This document shows, one piece after another, positions 7,995-17,197 of a stretch of 64,000 bases of DNA. The translations under genes were made by a program, and so were the position numbers. How positions within the stretch are numbered: the first letter of the stretch is position 1; every line of letters starts with the position of its first letter. This DNA comes from Sphingobium fuliginis. Lineage in GTDB: Bacteria; Pseudomonadota; Alphaproteobacteria; Sphingomonadales; Sphingomonadaceae. The notes below the pieces were generated by a model that saw nothing but the letters and a program-made list of their open reading frames with translations, did not search any database and was not told where the DNA came from. The DNA is taken from the NCBI RefSeq assembly GCF_004152845.1, contig NZ_SEON01000009.1:124001-188000 (forward strand), given 5' to 3'.

Positions 7995-8480
7995 TTGCGC
8001 CCGACCGAGCCCCTTCCCCTGAACCATAGCTGGCCGCTCTATGCGTTGCGCGACCATCTTGCGCCGGTGATGCTGGACGACCGGATCGCCCGCGACGATG
8101 GGGCGCTGGCGGAGCGCGGCCTGGGCCTGTGGCATTGCGACCTCAGCGACGACAGCCTGAACTGGACGGACGGGGTCTATGACATTTTCGGGCTGGAACG
8201 CGGGATGACGGTCCCCCGCCCGCTGGCCGTGTCGCTCTACACGCCCGAAAGCCGTGCCGCGATGGAGCAGTTGCGCGCCTATGCGATACGCCACAGGCGC
8301 GGCTTCACGGTGGATGTCGACATCCGCCCGGCGGACGGCGGCGAATGCGCCATGCGCCTGATCGCCGCGCCCATCATCCAGCGAAATCAGGTGGTTGCGC
8401 TGCACGGCGTCAAGCAGTTTCTGCCCAGGGGTTCCAGGTCGTCGACCGGCCTTGATCCCACGCTGTTCATCCTGTCCTGA
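7995..8480 (+). CDS. Small PAS-domain protein without an output domain
   Basis: The 161-residue product from a TTG at 7995 has one PAS-like fold at about 38-140: ALAERGLGLWHCDLSDDSLN, then WTDGVYDIFGLERG, then DVDIRPADGGECAMRLIAAP. No kinase, GGDEF, EAL, HTH or membrane segment follows. Such proteins may sense a small ligand and act by binding a partner. The start is uncertain, because an ATG/GTG near 8068 would remove the leader but keep the PAS core. It sits between rsmB and rpe on the same strand, with no regulatory partner nearby. Confidence 0.7.
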   Translation: MRPTEPLPLNHSWPLYALRDHLAPVMLDDRIARDDGALAERGLGLWHCDLSDDSLNWTDGVYDIFGLERGMTVPRPLAVSLYTPESRAAMEQLRAYAIRHRRGFTVDVDIRPADGGECAMRLIAAPIIQRNQVVALHGVKQFLPRGSRSSTGLDPTLFILS

Positions 8481-8584
8481 CAGGCCGGGCGAGTCCGCAC
8501 GCCGACGCCTGTCGCCAAAAGCCTGTGGATAGCGTTAATCGGGCGTTGCCCTGACTTGCGGCCAAGGCTAAGGCCGATGGTCAA

Positions 8585-9247
8585 ATGACCAGCCCGATCC
8601 TGATCTCACCCTCCATCCTGTCCGCCGATTTCGCCCGTCTGGGCGAGGAGGTCCGCGCCATCGACGAAGCGGGTGCGGACTGGATCCATATCGACGTGAT
8701 GGACGGCCATTTCGTACCCAACATCACCATTGGTCCCGGCGTGGTGAAGGCGCTGCGTCCGCACACGAAGAAGCCGTTCGACGTCCATCTGATGATTTCC
8801 CCGGTGGACCAGTATCTGAACGCCTTTGCGGAGGCGGGCGCCGACATATTGACCGTCCATCCGGAGGCCGGGCCGCATATCCACCGCTCCATCCAGCACA
8901 TCAAGTCGCTGGGCGTGCAGGCGGGCGTGGTGCTGAACCCCGGCACCCCGGCCAAGATGCTGGATTACCTGATCGACGATGTCGACCTGATCCTGGTGAT
9001 GAGCGTCAATCCGGGCTTCGGCGGACAGAGCTTCATCGCCAGCCAGCTCCGCAAGATCGAGGCGATCCGGAAGATGATCGAGAAGTCCGGCCGCGACATT
9101 CGTCTGCAGGTGGACGGCGGCATCGACTTCGCCACCGCGCCACAGGCGATCGGGGCGGGCGCCGACGTTCTGGTGGCCGGCACCGCGACCTTCCGGGACG
9201 GCCCGTCCGCCTATGCCGACAACATCCGGACGCTGCGCGGCGGGTGA
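8585..9247 (+). CDS. rpe: Ribulose-phosphate 3-epimerase
   Basis: Rpe interconverts ribulose 5-phosphate and xylulose 5-phosphate in the pentose phosphate pathway. The 220-residue TIM barrel shows [16 protein letters not shown], the metal ligands in [12 protein letters not shown] and DVHLMI, and [18 protein letters not shown] and the phosphate site [12 protein letters not shown] close the barrel. Length matches the family. TTGCCC (8546-8551) and GGCTAAGG, with CTAAGG at 8568, make a plausible promoter with 16-base spacing and a very short leader. The stop overlaps the start of the next gene (GTGA). Confidence 0.96.
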   Translation: MTSPILISPSILSADFARLGEEVRAIDEAGADWIHIDVMDGHFVPNITIGPGVVKALRPHTKKPFDVHLMISPVDQYLNAFAEAGADILTVHPEAGPHIHRSIQHIKSLGVQAGVVLNPGTPAKMLDYLIDDVDLILVMSVNPGFGGQSFIASQLRKIEAIRKMIEKSGRDIRLQVDGGIDFATAPQAIGAGADVLVAGTATFRDGPSAYADNIRTLRGG

Positions 9248-11010
9248 GCGACCGCCGCCGCCCTTCCCCCCATTCCGCCCCCGAGGAGGCCGGACCCGGC
9301 CCGGAGGACGGGATCGAACAGGGCAAGCGGCTCATCCGCATCGCGGATGACAAGGGACTTTCGCTGGCGCAGCGCATCGCCAACCGCTTCTATCTGCTGA
9401 GCTGGAAGACGCCGATCCACGGCCGCCGGCTGAAGGGCAAATATCCGCTCAAGCTGCTTGCCGTGCCCGACGATGAAATCCCGGGCAATGCCCATGCGGG
9501 TCAGGCGATCCGCGCCGGCTATTTCCTGTTCCGGGGCCTGAAACTGCCTCTCGACAGGCTGGATTTCGCCAATCCGGGCGTGACGGCGGGCTTTGCCGAT
9601 TATCTGCACGGCTTCCATTGGCTGCGCGACCTTGCCACCGTGGCCACCCGCGAACAGGCCGCGCCGATTGCCGAAGGCGTGATGCGCAAATGGCTCGCCG
9701 CCCATGCCGACACGCCCAGCGAACCCGCATGGCGCGCCGACAATGCGGGCTGGCGCCTGCTCTTCTGGTCGGCCCATGCGCCGCTGATCCTTTCGTCGAG
9801 CGACCTCGTCTATCGCTCTCTGGTGCTGAACTGCATCGCCCGCACCGCCCGTCATCTGGACCGCAGCGCGGACAAGGCGCCGGTCGGCCTGCCGCGCCTG
9901 GTCGCCTGGGGCGGGATCGTCGCGGCGTCGATGCTGCTGCCGGGCGGCGCGGCGCGCAAGCTGTTCGGAGAAGCCGGCCTCAAGCGCGCGCTCGACAGCG
10001 GCCTCCATGGCGACGGCGGCATCATCTCGCGCTCGCCGCTGGACCAGCTGGAAGCGATCATGCTGCTGACCATGGTCGCCGCCGTCTATGAAGTGCGACG
10101 AGAACAGACGCCTGCCTTGCTGAAGGAGGCACTGGCCAAGGCCGTGCCGGCCCTGCTCGGCCTCACCCATGGCGATGGCGGGCTTGGCAACTGGCAGGGC
10201 GCGGGCGCCATCGATCCCGCCACGATCGACGCCGTCATCCGCGCCAGCCGCGTGCGCGCCCGTCCGCTGCGGCAGGCCAATGGCTGGGGCTATCAGCGGC
10301 TCGCCGCCGGGGGCACCGTGGTGCAGGTCGATGCCGCCCCGCCCCCTGTCGCCCAACTGGCCGATGCGGGCTGCGCCTCCACCGGCGCGGTCGAGATCAG
10401 CGACGGGCAGCAACGGCTGATCGTCAACTGCGGCGGCGCCGCGCTGGAGGGCGCGTGGATGCCGCGCGATCTGGCGCAGGGGCTGCGCACCACCGCGGCG
10501 CACAGCACATTGGTGCTGGACGACAGCAATTCCACCGCCTTGCTGCCCGACGGCACGCTGGGCAAGGGCGTGACCGAGGTGGAGATCAACCGGCAGGAGA
10601 CGGAAAGCGGCAGCCGCCTCGACCTCAGCCATGACGGCTATGTGCGGCGCATGGGCTATGTCCACCGCCGCCTGCTGCTGATGAGCGCGGACGGCAAGGA
10701 AATCCGTGGCGAGGACATGCTGACGCCCGCGGTGCGGCGGCGCAAGCCGGTGAAGCTGCCGGTCCAGCTTCGATTCCACCTCGCCCCCGGCGTCGAGCCC
10801 ACGCCCACCGCCGACGGCATGGGCGCCCTGCTGCGCATCGACACCGGCGCGACATGGCAGTTCCGCGCCAATGCGGGGAAGCTGGCGATCGAGGAAAGCC
10901 TGTGGGTGGATGCCCAAGGCCGTCCCCATGGCACAAAGCAGCTGGCTGTCACCAGCGAGGCCCTTCCGGGCGGCTCGACCGTGGGGTGGTTGCTGAAAAA
11001 GGTGAGCTGA
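9244..11010 (+). CDS. Heparinase II/III family protein
   Basis: The gene starts at GTG 9244, overlapping the rpe stop by four bases, which indicates translational coupling. The 588-residue protein has an alpha-helical N-terminal part ([34 protein letters not shown]) and a beta-rich C-terminal heparinase II/III-like domain from about residue 380 ([36 protein letters not shown]). Family members are polysaccharide lyases of uronic-acid glycans or are involved in exopolysaccharide turnover. No clear signal peptide is visible, so a cytosolic role or an unrecognised export route is possible. Substrate cannot be inferred here. Confidence 0.85.
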   Translation: MSDRRRPSPHSAPEEAGPGPEDGIEQGKRLIRIADDKGLSLAQRIANRFYLLSWKTPIHGRRLKGKYPLKLLAVPDDEIPGNAHAGQAIRAGYFLFRGLKLPLDRLDFANPGVTAGFADYLHGFHWLRDLATVATREQAAPIAEGVMRKWLAAHADTPSEPAWRADNAGWRLLFWSAHAPLILSSSDLVYRSLVLNCIARTARHLDRSADKAPVGLPRLVAWGGIVAASMLLPGGAARKLFGEAGLKRALDSGLHGDGGIISRSPLDQLEAIMLLTMVAAVYEVRREQTPALLKEALAKAVPALLGLTHGDGGLGNWQGAGAIDPATIDAVIRASRVRARPLRQANGWGYQRLAAGGTVVQVDAAPPPVAQLADAGCASTGAVEISDGQQRLIVNCGGAALEGAWMPRDLAQGLRTTAAHSTLVLDDSNSTALLPDGTLGKGVTEVEINRQETESGSRLDLSHDGYVRRMGYVHRRLLLMSADGKEIRGEDMLTPAVRRRKPVKLPVQLRFHLAPGVEPTPTADGMGALLRIDTGATWQFRANAGKLAIEESLWVDAQGRPHGTKQLAVTSEALPGGSTVGWLLKKVS

Positions 11011-11062
11011 GCGCCTCGCGGTCCGTGCAATGGGGTGGCCGGCTTGCCCCATGGCGATTGCC

Positions 11063-11110
11063 GCGATTTCCGGGACGGCGAATGTTCCCTTTCACTCGGA
11101 ATCGCTCTAG
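11063..11110 (+). promoter_or_regulatory. 43-nt hairpin element plus TCTAG upstream of purH
   Basis: An imperfect inverted repeat runs from GCGATTTCC (11063) to GGAATCGC (ending 11105), with central GTTCC and trailing TCTAG, and ends 51 bases before the purH ATG. Closely similar 43-44 nt elements precede hisN and the aldose epimerase gene. It may be a promoter/operator or a transcript hairpin. Confidence 0.45.
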
Positions 11111-11161
11111 AGGCCTGCGGCAAGCCTGAGCGGCACCCGAACAGCAGCAGGAAGCACCTCC

Positions 11162-12751
11162 ATGTCAGACGTCATCATCAAGCGCGCCCTTCTTTCCGTT
11201 TCGGACAAGTCCGGCCTCATCGAACTGGGTCAGGCGCTGGGCAGGCATGGGGTCGAGCTGGTGTCGACCGGCGGCACGGCCAAGGCGCTGCGCGAGGCGG
11301 GTCTGGAGGTCAAGGACATCTCTGACCTCACCGGCTTCCCGGAAATGATGGACGGCCGCGTCAAGACGCTGCATCCGAAGGTCCATGGCGGCCTGCTCGC
11401 CGTGCGGAACAATCCCGATCATGTCGCCTCCATGCAGGCGCACGACATCGGCGCGATCGACCTGGTGGTCGTCAACCTCTATCCCTTCGCCGCCACCGTC
11501 GCCAAGGGCGCGGAGCGCGAGGAGATCATCGAGAATATCGACATTGGCGGCCCCTCCATGGTCCGTTCCGCCGCGAAGAATCATGAGAGCGTGGCCATCG
11601 TCACCGACCCCGCCGACTATGCCAGGCTGATCGCGGAAATGGAGGAGAAGGGCGGCGCGACCAGCTACGACTTCCGCCGCATGCTGGCGGCCAAGGCCTA
11701 TGCCGCCACCACCGCTTACGACGCGATGATCGCAAGCTGGTTCGCCTTTGCCGATCAGGGCGTGCAGTTCCCCGAAAGCCTCTCGGTCTCCAGCACGCTG
11801 GGTTCGACCCTGCGCTATGGCGAAAATCCGCATCAGTCGGCTGCCCTCTACCTGCCCGTCGGCCCGTCGGCCAACGGTATCGCCCAGGCGAAGCAGATCC
11901 AGGGCAAGGAACTCAGCTACAATAATTACAACGACGCCGACGCCGCGCTGGAGCTGGTCAGCGAGTTCCGCGACGGCCCGCCGACCGTGGTGATCGTCAA
12001 GCATGCCAATCCCTGCGGCGTCGCCACCGGCGCCACGCTGATCGAAGCCTATGAAGCCGCGCTTGCCTGCGACAGCGTGTCGGCCTTCGGCGGCATCATC
12101 GCCGTCAACCGCCCGCTTGACGGCCCGACCGCCGAGGCGATCAGCGGCATCTTCACCGAAGTCGTCGCCGCCCCCGATGCGGACGAGGACGCGAAGGCGA
12201 TCTTCGCCAGGAAGAAGAACCTCCGCCTGCTGCTGACCGGCGACCTGCCCGATCCGGCCCGTGCCGGCCTCCAGATCAAGAGCATTGCCGGCGGTCTGCT
12301 GGTGCAGGGCCGCGACAATGGCCGCGTCAGCCGCGATCAGCTGAAGGTGGTGACGAAGCGCGCGCCTACCGAGCAGGAGCTGAACGACTGCCTGTTCGCC
12401 TGGACCGTCGCCAAGCATGTGAAGTCGAACGCCATCGTCTATGCCAAGGGCAACAGCACCGCCGGCATCGGCGCGGGACAGATGAACCGGCTGGAATCCG
12501 CGCGCATCGCCGCGTGGAAGGCGAAGGATGCCGCGGAAAAGGCCGGCTGGGCGGAGGCCCGGACCATCGGTTCGGCGGTTGCGTCGGACGCCTTCTTCCC
12601 CTTTGCCGACGGCCTGCTGGCGGCGGTCGAGGCGGGCGCGACGGCGGTGATCCAGCCCGGCGGCTCCATCCGCGACGAGGAAGTGATCGCCGCCGCTGAC
12701 GAAGCGGGTCTGGCGATGGTCTTCACCGGCATGCGCCACTTCCGCCACTAA
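11162..12751 (+). CDS. purH: Bifunctional AICAR formyltransferase / IMP cyclohydrolase
   Basis: PurH carries out the last two steps of IMP synthesis. The 529-residue product is the standard length. The N-terminal cyclohydrolase domain has [27 protein letters not shown] and [16 protein letters not shown]. The transformylase domain has [57 protein letters not shown] and [11 protein letters not shown]. The catalytic Lys-His of KHANPCG is present. It stands as a single gene after the heparinase gene and is followed by a strong hairpin. Confidence 0.97.
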   Translation: MSDVIIKRALLSVSDKSGLIELGQALGRHGVELVSTGGTAKALREAGLEVKDISDLTGFPEMMDGRVKTLHPKVHGGLLAVRNNPDHVASMQAHDIGAIDLVVVNLYPFAATVAKGAEREEIIENIDIGGPSMVRSAAKNHESVAIVTDPADYARLIAEMEEKGGATSYDFRRMLAAKAYAATTAYDAMIASWFAFADQGVQFPESLSVSSTLGSTLRYGENPHQSAALYLPVGPSANGIAQAKQIQGKELSYNNYNDADAALELVSEFRDGPPTVVIVKHANPCGVATGATLIEAYEAALACDSVSAFGGIIAVNRPLDGPTAEAISGIFTEVVAAPDADEDAKAIFARKKNLRLLLTGDLPDPARAGLQIKSIAGGLLVQGRDNGRVSRDQLKVVTKRAPTEQELNDCLFAWTVAKHVKSNAIVYAKGNSTAGIGAGQMNRLESARIAAWKAKDAAEKAGWAEARTIGSAVASDAFFPFADGLLAAVEAGATAVIQPGGSIRDEEVIAAADEAGLAMVFTGMRHFRH

Positions 12752-12762
12752 GGGCGATTGAT

Positions 12763-12798
12763 GCGGATGCGAAAGGGCGCCGATCCTTTCGCATCCGC
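12763..12798. terminator. Strong hairpin after purH
   Basis: A perfect 14-bp stem (GCGGATGCGAAAGG, 12763-12776, with its complement at 12785-12798) and an 8-nt loop lie 11 bases past purH. No T run follows on either strand, so it may stabilise the 3' end or act with Rho rather than as a classic intrinsic terminator. Confidence 0.45.
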
Positions 12799-12933
12799 AA
12801 AAATAGCGGTTTTCAGCCACTTTCTGCCAAGTGGCCCCTTTTCATATGCCTTCGCGAAGCCTATTTAGAAGAGGACCCTACTCCCACGTCAGGCGTTGGG
12901 CAGATCCGATAAGAGTTCGACAGGAGATACAGG

Positions 12934-13275
12934 ATGACCAGAAAGACGTTGGTGGCGCTGACCGCCGCGATGACCCTTGCCTTGCCCGCAGCAAATGCCT
13001 TTGCCGGCATCAACGATATGGACGTGGTGGTCGACGGCCGCACCGGGACGGAAACCCGCAGCATCGCCGTGTCGATGGCTGACCTGAACCTTGCCAGCAC
13101 CCATGGCGTCCGCGTGGCCGACTCCCGCATCACCAAGGCGGCGAAGAAGGTCTGCGGCTGGATGAACGGATCGATCCTGCCCGCCACGCCGGACTATCGC
13201 GCCTGTTTCGGCGAGGCGCTCGACGGTGCCCGCACGGACCTCAACACGCTGATCCAGGCACAGCGCCAGGGCTGA
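12934..13275 (+). CDS. UrcA family secreted protein
   Basis: The 113-residue product has a signal peptide (KTLVALTAAMTLALPAANAFA, cleavage near residue 24) and a small periplasmic domain. That domain reads VSMADLNLASTHGVRVADSR, then ITKAAKKVCGWMN, with two cysteines (VCG, RACFGEA). This pattern (V.Y/MADLDL...G...L..RI..AA..VC) is that of the UrcA family, common in Caulobacter and sphingomonads. Its molecular function is unknown. AGGAGATACAGG precedes the ATG. It is monocistronic, with a terminator directly downstream. Confidence 0.8.
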   Translation: MTRKTLVALTAAMTLALPAANAFAGINDMDVVVDGRTGTETRSIAVSMADLNLASTHGVRVADSRITKAAKKVCGWMNGSILPATPDYRACFGEALDGARTDLNTLIQAQRQG

Positions 13276-13298
13276 TCCGCCCTTTTGAAAAGAGTGGA

Positions 13299-13326
13299 GG
13301 CCGGCGGCTCACCATGGCCGCCGGCC
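13299..13326 (+). terminator. Hairpin terminator after the UrcA gene
   Basis: GGCCGGCGGC (13299-13308) pairs perfectly with GCCGCCGGCC (13317-13326), followed by TTGCCTTATCTT. It lies 24 bases after the UrcA stop. Confidence 0.65.
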
Positions 13327-13417
13327 TTGCCTTATCTTGCATTGTTACCGGCTATTAACTACTCCTTAGAAGATTTCCTTCACCTAAACCGGCGAAGATT
13401 TCACCGGGGGGCCTTTG

Positions 13418-14944
13418 ATGCCGCAGAACGACCACCATGTGGATGTCGCCATCATTGGCGCGGGGCCGGCTGGGTTGACGGCCGCCTATCTGCTGACCAA
13501 GAAGGGCTATTCGGTCAGCATCATCGAAAAAGACCCGGTCTATGTCGGCGGCATCAGCCGAACGGTGGAACTGAACGGCTTCCGTTTCGACATTGGCGGC
13601 CACCGGTTCTTTTCCAAGTCGAAGGAGGTCGTCGACCTCTGGAACGAGATACTGCCCGACGACTTCATCCAGCGCCCGCGGATGAGCCGCATCTATTATG
13701 AAGGCAAATTCTACAGCTATCCGCTGCGCGCCTTCGAAGCGCTCGGCAATCTGGGGCTGTGGCGATCGGCGCTCTGCATGGCGAGCTTCGCCAAGGCGAA
13801 GCTGTTCCCCAATCGCGATGTCCGTTCCTTCCAGGACTGGACGGTCAACGCCTTCGGCCACAAGCTGTTCTCGATCTTCTTCAAGACCTATACGGAGAAG
13901 GTGTGGGGCATGCCCTGCGACGAGATGTCGGCGGACTGGGCGGCGCAGCGCATCAAGGGCCTGTCGCTCTGGGGCGCAGTGACCGACGGCCTCAGGCGAT
14001 CCCTGGGCCTCAACAAAAAGCCCAATGACGGCATGGCGACCAAGACGCTGCTGGAAAGCTTCCGCTATCCGCGGCTTGGCCCCGGCATGATGTGGGAAGC
14101 GGCCCGCGACTTCGTGGTCGCGCGGGGCAACCGCGTGCTGATGGCGCACAGCCTGGAGCAATTGTCGCAGGATCAGGCGAGCGGCGGCTGGCGCATGGTG
14201 GCGCGCGGCCCGGACGGCGAAGTCGCCATCACCGCCGGCCATGTCATCAGTTCCGCCCCGATGCGCGAGCTGGCCGGCCGCATCCGTCCGCTGCCCGCGA
14301 CGCTGGCCCAGGCGATGGACCTTAAATATCGCGATTTCCTGACCGTGGCGCTGATGGTGAAGGGCGAGGACATCTTCCCCGACAACTGGATCTACATCCA
14401 CGATCCGAAGGTGCAGGTCGGCCGCATCCAGAATTTTCGGAGCTGGTCCCCCGAAATGGTGCCGGACCCCGATCTGGCCTGCGTGGGCCTGGAATATTTC
14501 TGCTTCGAGGGCGATGGCCTCTGGTCGTCGAGCGACGCCGATCTGATCGAACTGGCGAAGAAGGAAATGGCGACCCTGGGCCTGTGCGACCCCGCCGATG
14601 TCGTCGGCGGCGCGGTGGTGCGGCAGGAAAAGGCCTATCCGGTCTATGATGACGGCTATGCCGACAATGTCCTTGCGATGCGCACCGAATTGCAGCGGCT
14701 TTATCCGACGCTGCATCTGGTCGGCCGCAACGGCATGCACCGCTACAATAATCAGGACCATGCGATGATGACGGCGATGCTGACGGTCCGCAATATCGAG
14801 GCGGGCGAGCAGCTTTACGACATCTGGGCGGTCAATGAGGATGCCGAATATCACGAAGCGGGCGAGGAAGGGCAGGACGCAGCCGGCCGGCGCGCCGCGC
14901 TCGCCAGCGAAAGGCTGGTGCCCAATCGTCTGAAGGCGGCCTGA
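13418..14944 (+). CDS. FAD-dependent oxidoreductase, amine-oxidase/UDP-galactopyranose-mutase-like
   Basis: The 508-residue product from ATG 13418 opens with a Rossmann FAD motif (VAIIGAGPAGLTAAYLLTKK). ELNGFRFDIGGHRFFSKSKE follows, and near the C-terminus LHLVGRNGMHRYNNQDHAM, the second FAD contact. This layout matches the COG1232-like group often annotated as NAD(P)/FAD-dependent oxidoreductase. Members resemble protoporphyrinogen oxidase, desaturases and UDP-galactopyranose mutase. It is followed after 5 bases by gtrA and a large membrane protein, so a role in modifying a nucleotide- or lipid-linked sugar is plausible but not proven. Confidence 0.8.
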   Translation: MPQNDHHVDVAIIGAGPAGLTAAYLLTKKGYSVSIIEKDPVYVGGISRTVELNGFRFDIGGHRFFSKSKEVVDLWNEILPDDFIQRPRMSRIYYEGKFYSYPLRAFEALGNLGLWRSALCMASFAKAKLFPNRDVRSFQDWTVNAFGHKLFSIFFKTYTEKVWGMPCDEMSADWAAQRIKGLSLWGAVTDGLRRSLGLNKKPNDGMATKTLLESFRYPRLGPGMMWEAARDFVVARGNRVLMAHSLEQLSQDQASGGWRMVARGPDGEVAITAGHVISSAPMRELAGRIRPLPATLAQAMDLKYRDFLTVALMVKGEDIFPDNWIYIHDPKVQVGRIQNFRSWSPEMVPDPDLACVGLEYFCFEGDGLWSSSDADLIELAKKEMATLGLCDPADVVGGAVVRQEKAYPVYDDGYADNVLAMRTELQRLYPTLHLVGRNGMHRYNNQDHAMMTAMLTVRNIEAGEQLYDIWAVNEDAEYHEAGEEGQDAAGRRAALASERLVPNRLKAA

Positions 14945-14949
14945 ACCCC

Positions 14950-15369
14950 ATGCCCCATTGGGTGCGGAGCATGGCCGGGCCTTTCAACGCCGTCTTCGGC
15001 CGTTTCACCTTCACGCGCTATCTTCTGGCCAGCATCTGCGCGCTGTCGGCCGATTTCGCTCTGTTCATGCTGTTCCACCGGCTGGGCGTGCCGCCTGCCA
15101 TTGCTGCGTTCGCCGGCTATTCGGGCGGACTGGTCCTGCACTGGATGATCAGCACGCAATTCGTGTTCGACATGCAGCAGCCAGCGACGCATGGACAGCG
15201 GATCGCCTTCATCCTCAGCGCCCTGATCGGCATGGCGATCACCATGGGGCTGGTGGGCGGGCTGAGCAGCCTGGGGCTTCCGCCCGCCATGGCCAAGCTG
15301 GCGGCCGTGCCGGTGAGCTTCCTGTCCGTCTATGCGATCCGGAAATATGGCATCTTCGCCCGCGCCTGA
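14950..15369 (+). CDS. GtrA family membrane protein (lipid-linked sugar flippase type)
   Basis: The 139-residue protein has four predicted membrane helices (about 22-42, 45-66, 78-100 and 108-130) and the family pattern TRYLLASICALSADFALFML, YSGGLVLHWMISTQFVF and a C-terminal FLSVYAIRKYGIF. GtrA proteins are thought to flip polyprenyl-phosphate sugars for glycan or O-antigen modification. It begins five bases after the oxidoreductase stop. The next gene starts within its 3' end, so the three probably form one unit. Confidence 0.88.
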   Translation: MPHWVRSMAGPFNAVFGRFTFTRYLLASICALSADFALFMLFHRLGVPPAIAAFAGYSGGLVLHWMISTQFVFDMQQPATHGQRIAFILSALIGMAITMGLVGGLSSLGLPPAMAKLAAVPVSFLSVYAIRKYGIFARA

Positions 15370-17197
15370 CAGCGGCCCCCTTCCCAAGACAGCCTCTATC
15401 GCCGGTTGGCAGATCGGCGTGGCGGTCCTGCTGCTCTGGGCCCTGTGCTGCGCGGTCATGCTCTGGCTGTTCCGCAACGGGCTGACCACACTCGAATTCC
15501 GCGATCCCGATGACGCCATGCGGCTGCAACAGGTCCGCGACTGGCTGCATGGCCAGGATTTCTGGGACGTCAGCCAGCACCGGGTAAACCCGCCGGCGGG
15601 CGGACCGATGCACTGGTCGCGCATCGTCGACATGCCGATCGCCGCGCTGATCCTGATGCTGCAACCGCTGCTTGGGCCTACAAGGGCCGAAATCGCCGCC
15701 TGTGCGCTGGTGCCGCTGCTGCTGCTGGGCGGGCTGACGGGCACGGTCTTCCTGGCGGCGCGGCGCGCTGCCGGCGGCGTCTTCGTCCCGATGCTGGCGG
15801 TTGCGCTGCTGCTGACCACGCCGACCATCCTGGTCCAGTTCACCCCGTTCCGGATCGACCATCACGGCTGGCAGATCTGGATGGCGGCCATGGCCCTGTG
15901 CGGCGCACTGGATGCCCGTCGCCTGAGGGGCGGCATCACGGCCGGCCTCGCGCTGGCGGTGTGGCTTCAGATTTCCAGCGAGGCGCTGCCCTATGCCGCG
16001 CTGTTCGCCGGCGCCTTCGCCCTGCGGACCTGGTTCGACCGGCGGGAGGCGGCGCGGATCGCCGCCTATGCCGCCACGCTGGGCGGCGGCGCGCTCCTCC
16101 TGCTGCTGCTGCTGCGCGGCCCCGGTGCGGCGCTGGCCCGATATTGCGACAGCCTTTCGGCAGCCTATATCTGGCCGCTCGTGGCTTTTGCGCTGGCGAT
16201 GCCGCTTGCCCTGCGCCTGATCGGCACGACCAGCGTCCGGCGACGCTTCATGGCGACGGCGGCGGCAGGAGTCACGGCGGCCGGCGTGTTCCTGCTGAGC
16301 GGCGGAACCTGCCTTTCCGGCGATCCCTTCAAGGCGCTCGGTCCGGTGGCCTATCGCTTATGGTATCTCCAGGTGAAGGAGGGCCGCCCGGTCTGGGAAC
16401 AGGGTCTTCTGATGGCGGGGATCATCCTGCTGCCGGCGGCCATGGGGCTGGTCAGCACGATCGTCGCGGCTTGGCGCGCCACGGAAAGGGAGGCGCGGGA
16501 CCGCTGGATCGTCATTGCCCTGCTGCTGACCGGAGCGCTGGCGGTCGCGATCCTCGTCCTGCGCGCCATGTCGGTGGCGCATGTCCTGGCGCTGCCCGGC
16601 ACGGCCTGGCTGCTGCTGGCGATCTTTCAGCATATCCAGAGCTGGAGTAGGGCCGTGGCGCGCATCCTGGTGACGGCGAGCGTCGCCATATTGCTCACCC
16701 CGGCGGGCCTGTGCGGCGCCTGGATATTGATCACGAGCGGCGCGGCGGAAAAGGAGCAGCCCGAAACCGTCAATTGCCGGACGGCGGCGCTGCTGGCTCC
16801 CTTGCGGGCGCTGCCCCGCTCGACCCTGTTCGCGCCGCTCGATCTGGGGCCCGACATCCTCGTGCGAACCGGGCACAGCGTGATCGGCACGGCCCATCAC
16901 CGCAATGCCGCCGGCATCACCGCGGTCATCGACGGTTTCACGGAAGCGCCCGAAAAGGCCTTTGCGACCATCATGCGCCTGAATGGCGGCAGGGGCGCGG
17001 ATTATCTGCTGATCTGCAACGAGATGAACGAGATCAAACATTATCGCGCCGACTTCCCGAAGGGCCTGGCCGCGGCGTTGAAGCGCAACCGGCCGCTGCG
17101 CTGGCTGCAGCCGGTTCCCACCAAGGGGCCGCTCCGCATCTACAAGGTGATCGCTCAGCCGGCGACGAAGGCCAGCGCAACGCCGTTCATGCAATAG
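15347..17197 (+). CDS. Large polytopic membrane protein, possible GT-C glycosyltransferase
   Basis: The 616-residue product has about 11-13 hydrophobic helices. The first loop carries EFRDPDDAMRLQQVRDWLHG and GGPMHWSRIVDMP. An acidic DPDD in the first extracytoplasmic loop is typical of GT-C glycosyltransferases that use polyprenyl-phosphate sugars (ArnT/PMT type). The C-terminal 130 residues form a soluble periplasmic domain (CRTAALLAPLRALPRSTLFA). The start is chosen at ATG 15347, 23 bases inside gtrA; ATG 15332 is an alternative. Its 3' end overlaps msrB, on the other strand, by 43 bases. Confidence 0.72.
   Translation: MASSPAPDSGPLPKTASIAGWQIGVAVLLLWALCCAVMLWLFRNGLTTLEFRDPDDAMRLQQVRDWLHGQDFWDVSQHRVNPPAGGPMHWSRIVDMPIAALILMLQPLLGPTRAEIAACALVPLLLLGGLTGTVFLAARRAAGGVFVPMLAVALLLTTPTILVQFTPFRIDHHGWQIWMAAMALCGALDARRLRGGITAGLALAVWLQISSEALPYAALFAGAFALRTWFDRREAARIAAYAATLGGGALLLLLLLRGPGAALARYCDSLSAAYIWPLVAFALAMPLALRLIGTTSVRRRFMATAAAGVTAAGVFLLSGGTCLSGDPFKALGPVAYRLWYLQVKEGRPVWEQGLLMAGIILLPAAMGLVSTIVAAWRATEREARDRWIVIALLLTGALAVAILVLRAMSVAHVLALPGTAWLLLAIFQHIQSWSRAVARILVTASVAILLTPAGLCGAWILITSGAAEKEQPETVNCRTAALLAPLRALPRSTLFAPLDLGPDILVRTGHSVIGTAHHRNAAGITAVIDGFTEAPEKAFATIMRLNGGRGADYLLICNEMNEIKHYRADFPKGLAAALKRNRPLRWLQPVPTKGPLRIYKVIAQPATKASATPFMQ

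Noticed and set aside
9211-11052. 613-codon open frame opposite the heparinase gene
   Set aside because: The heparinase frame is coupled to rpe and has family motifs; the antisense protein does not.
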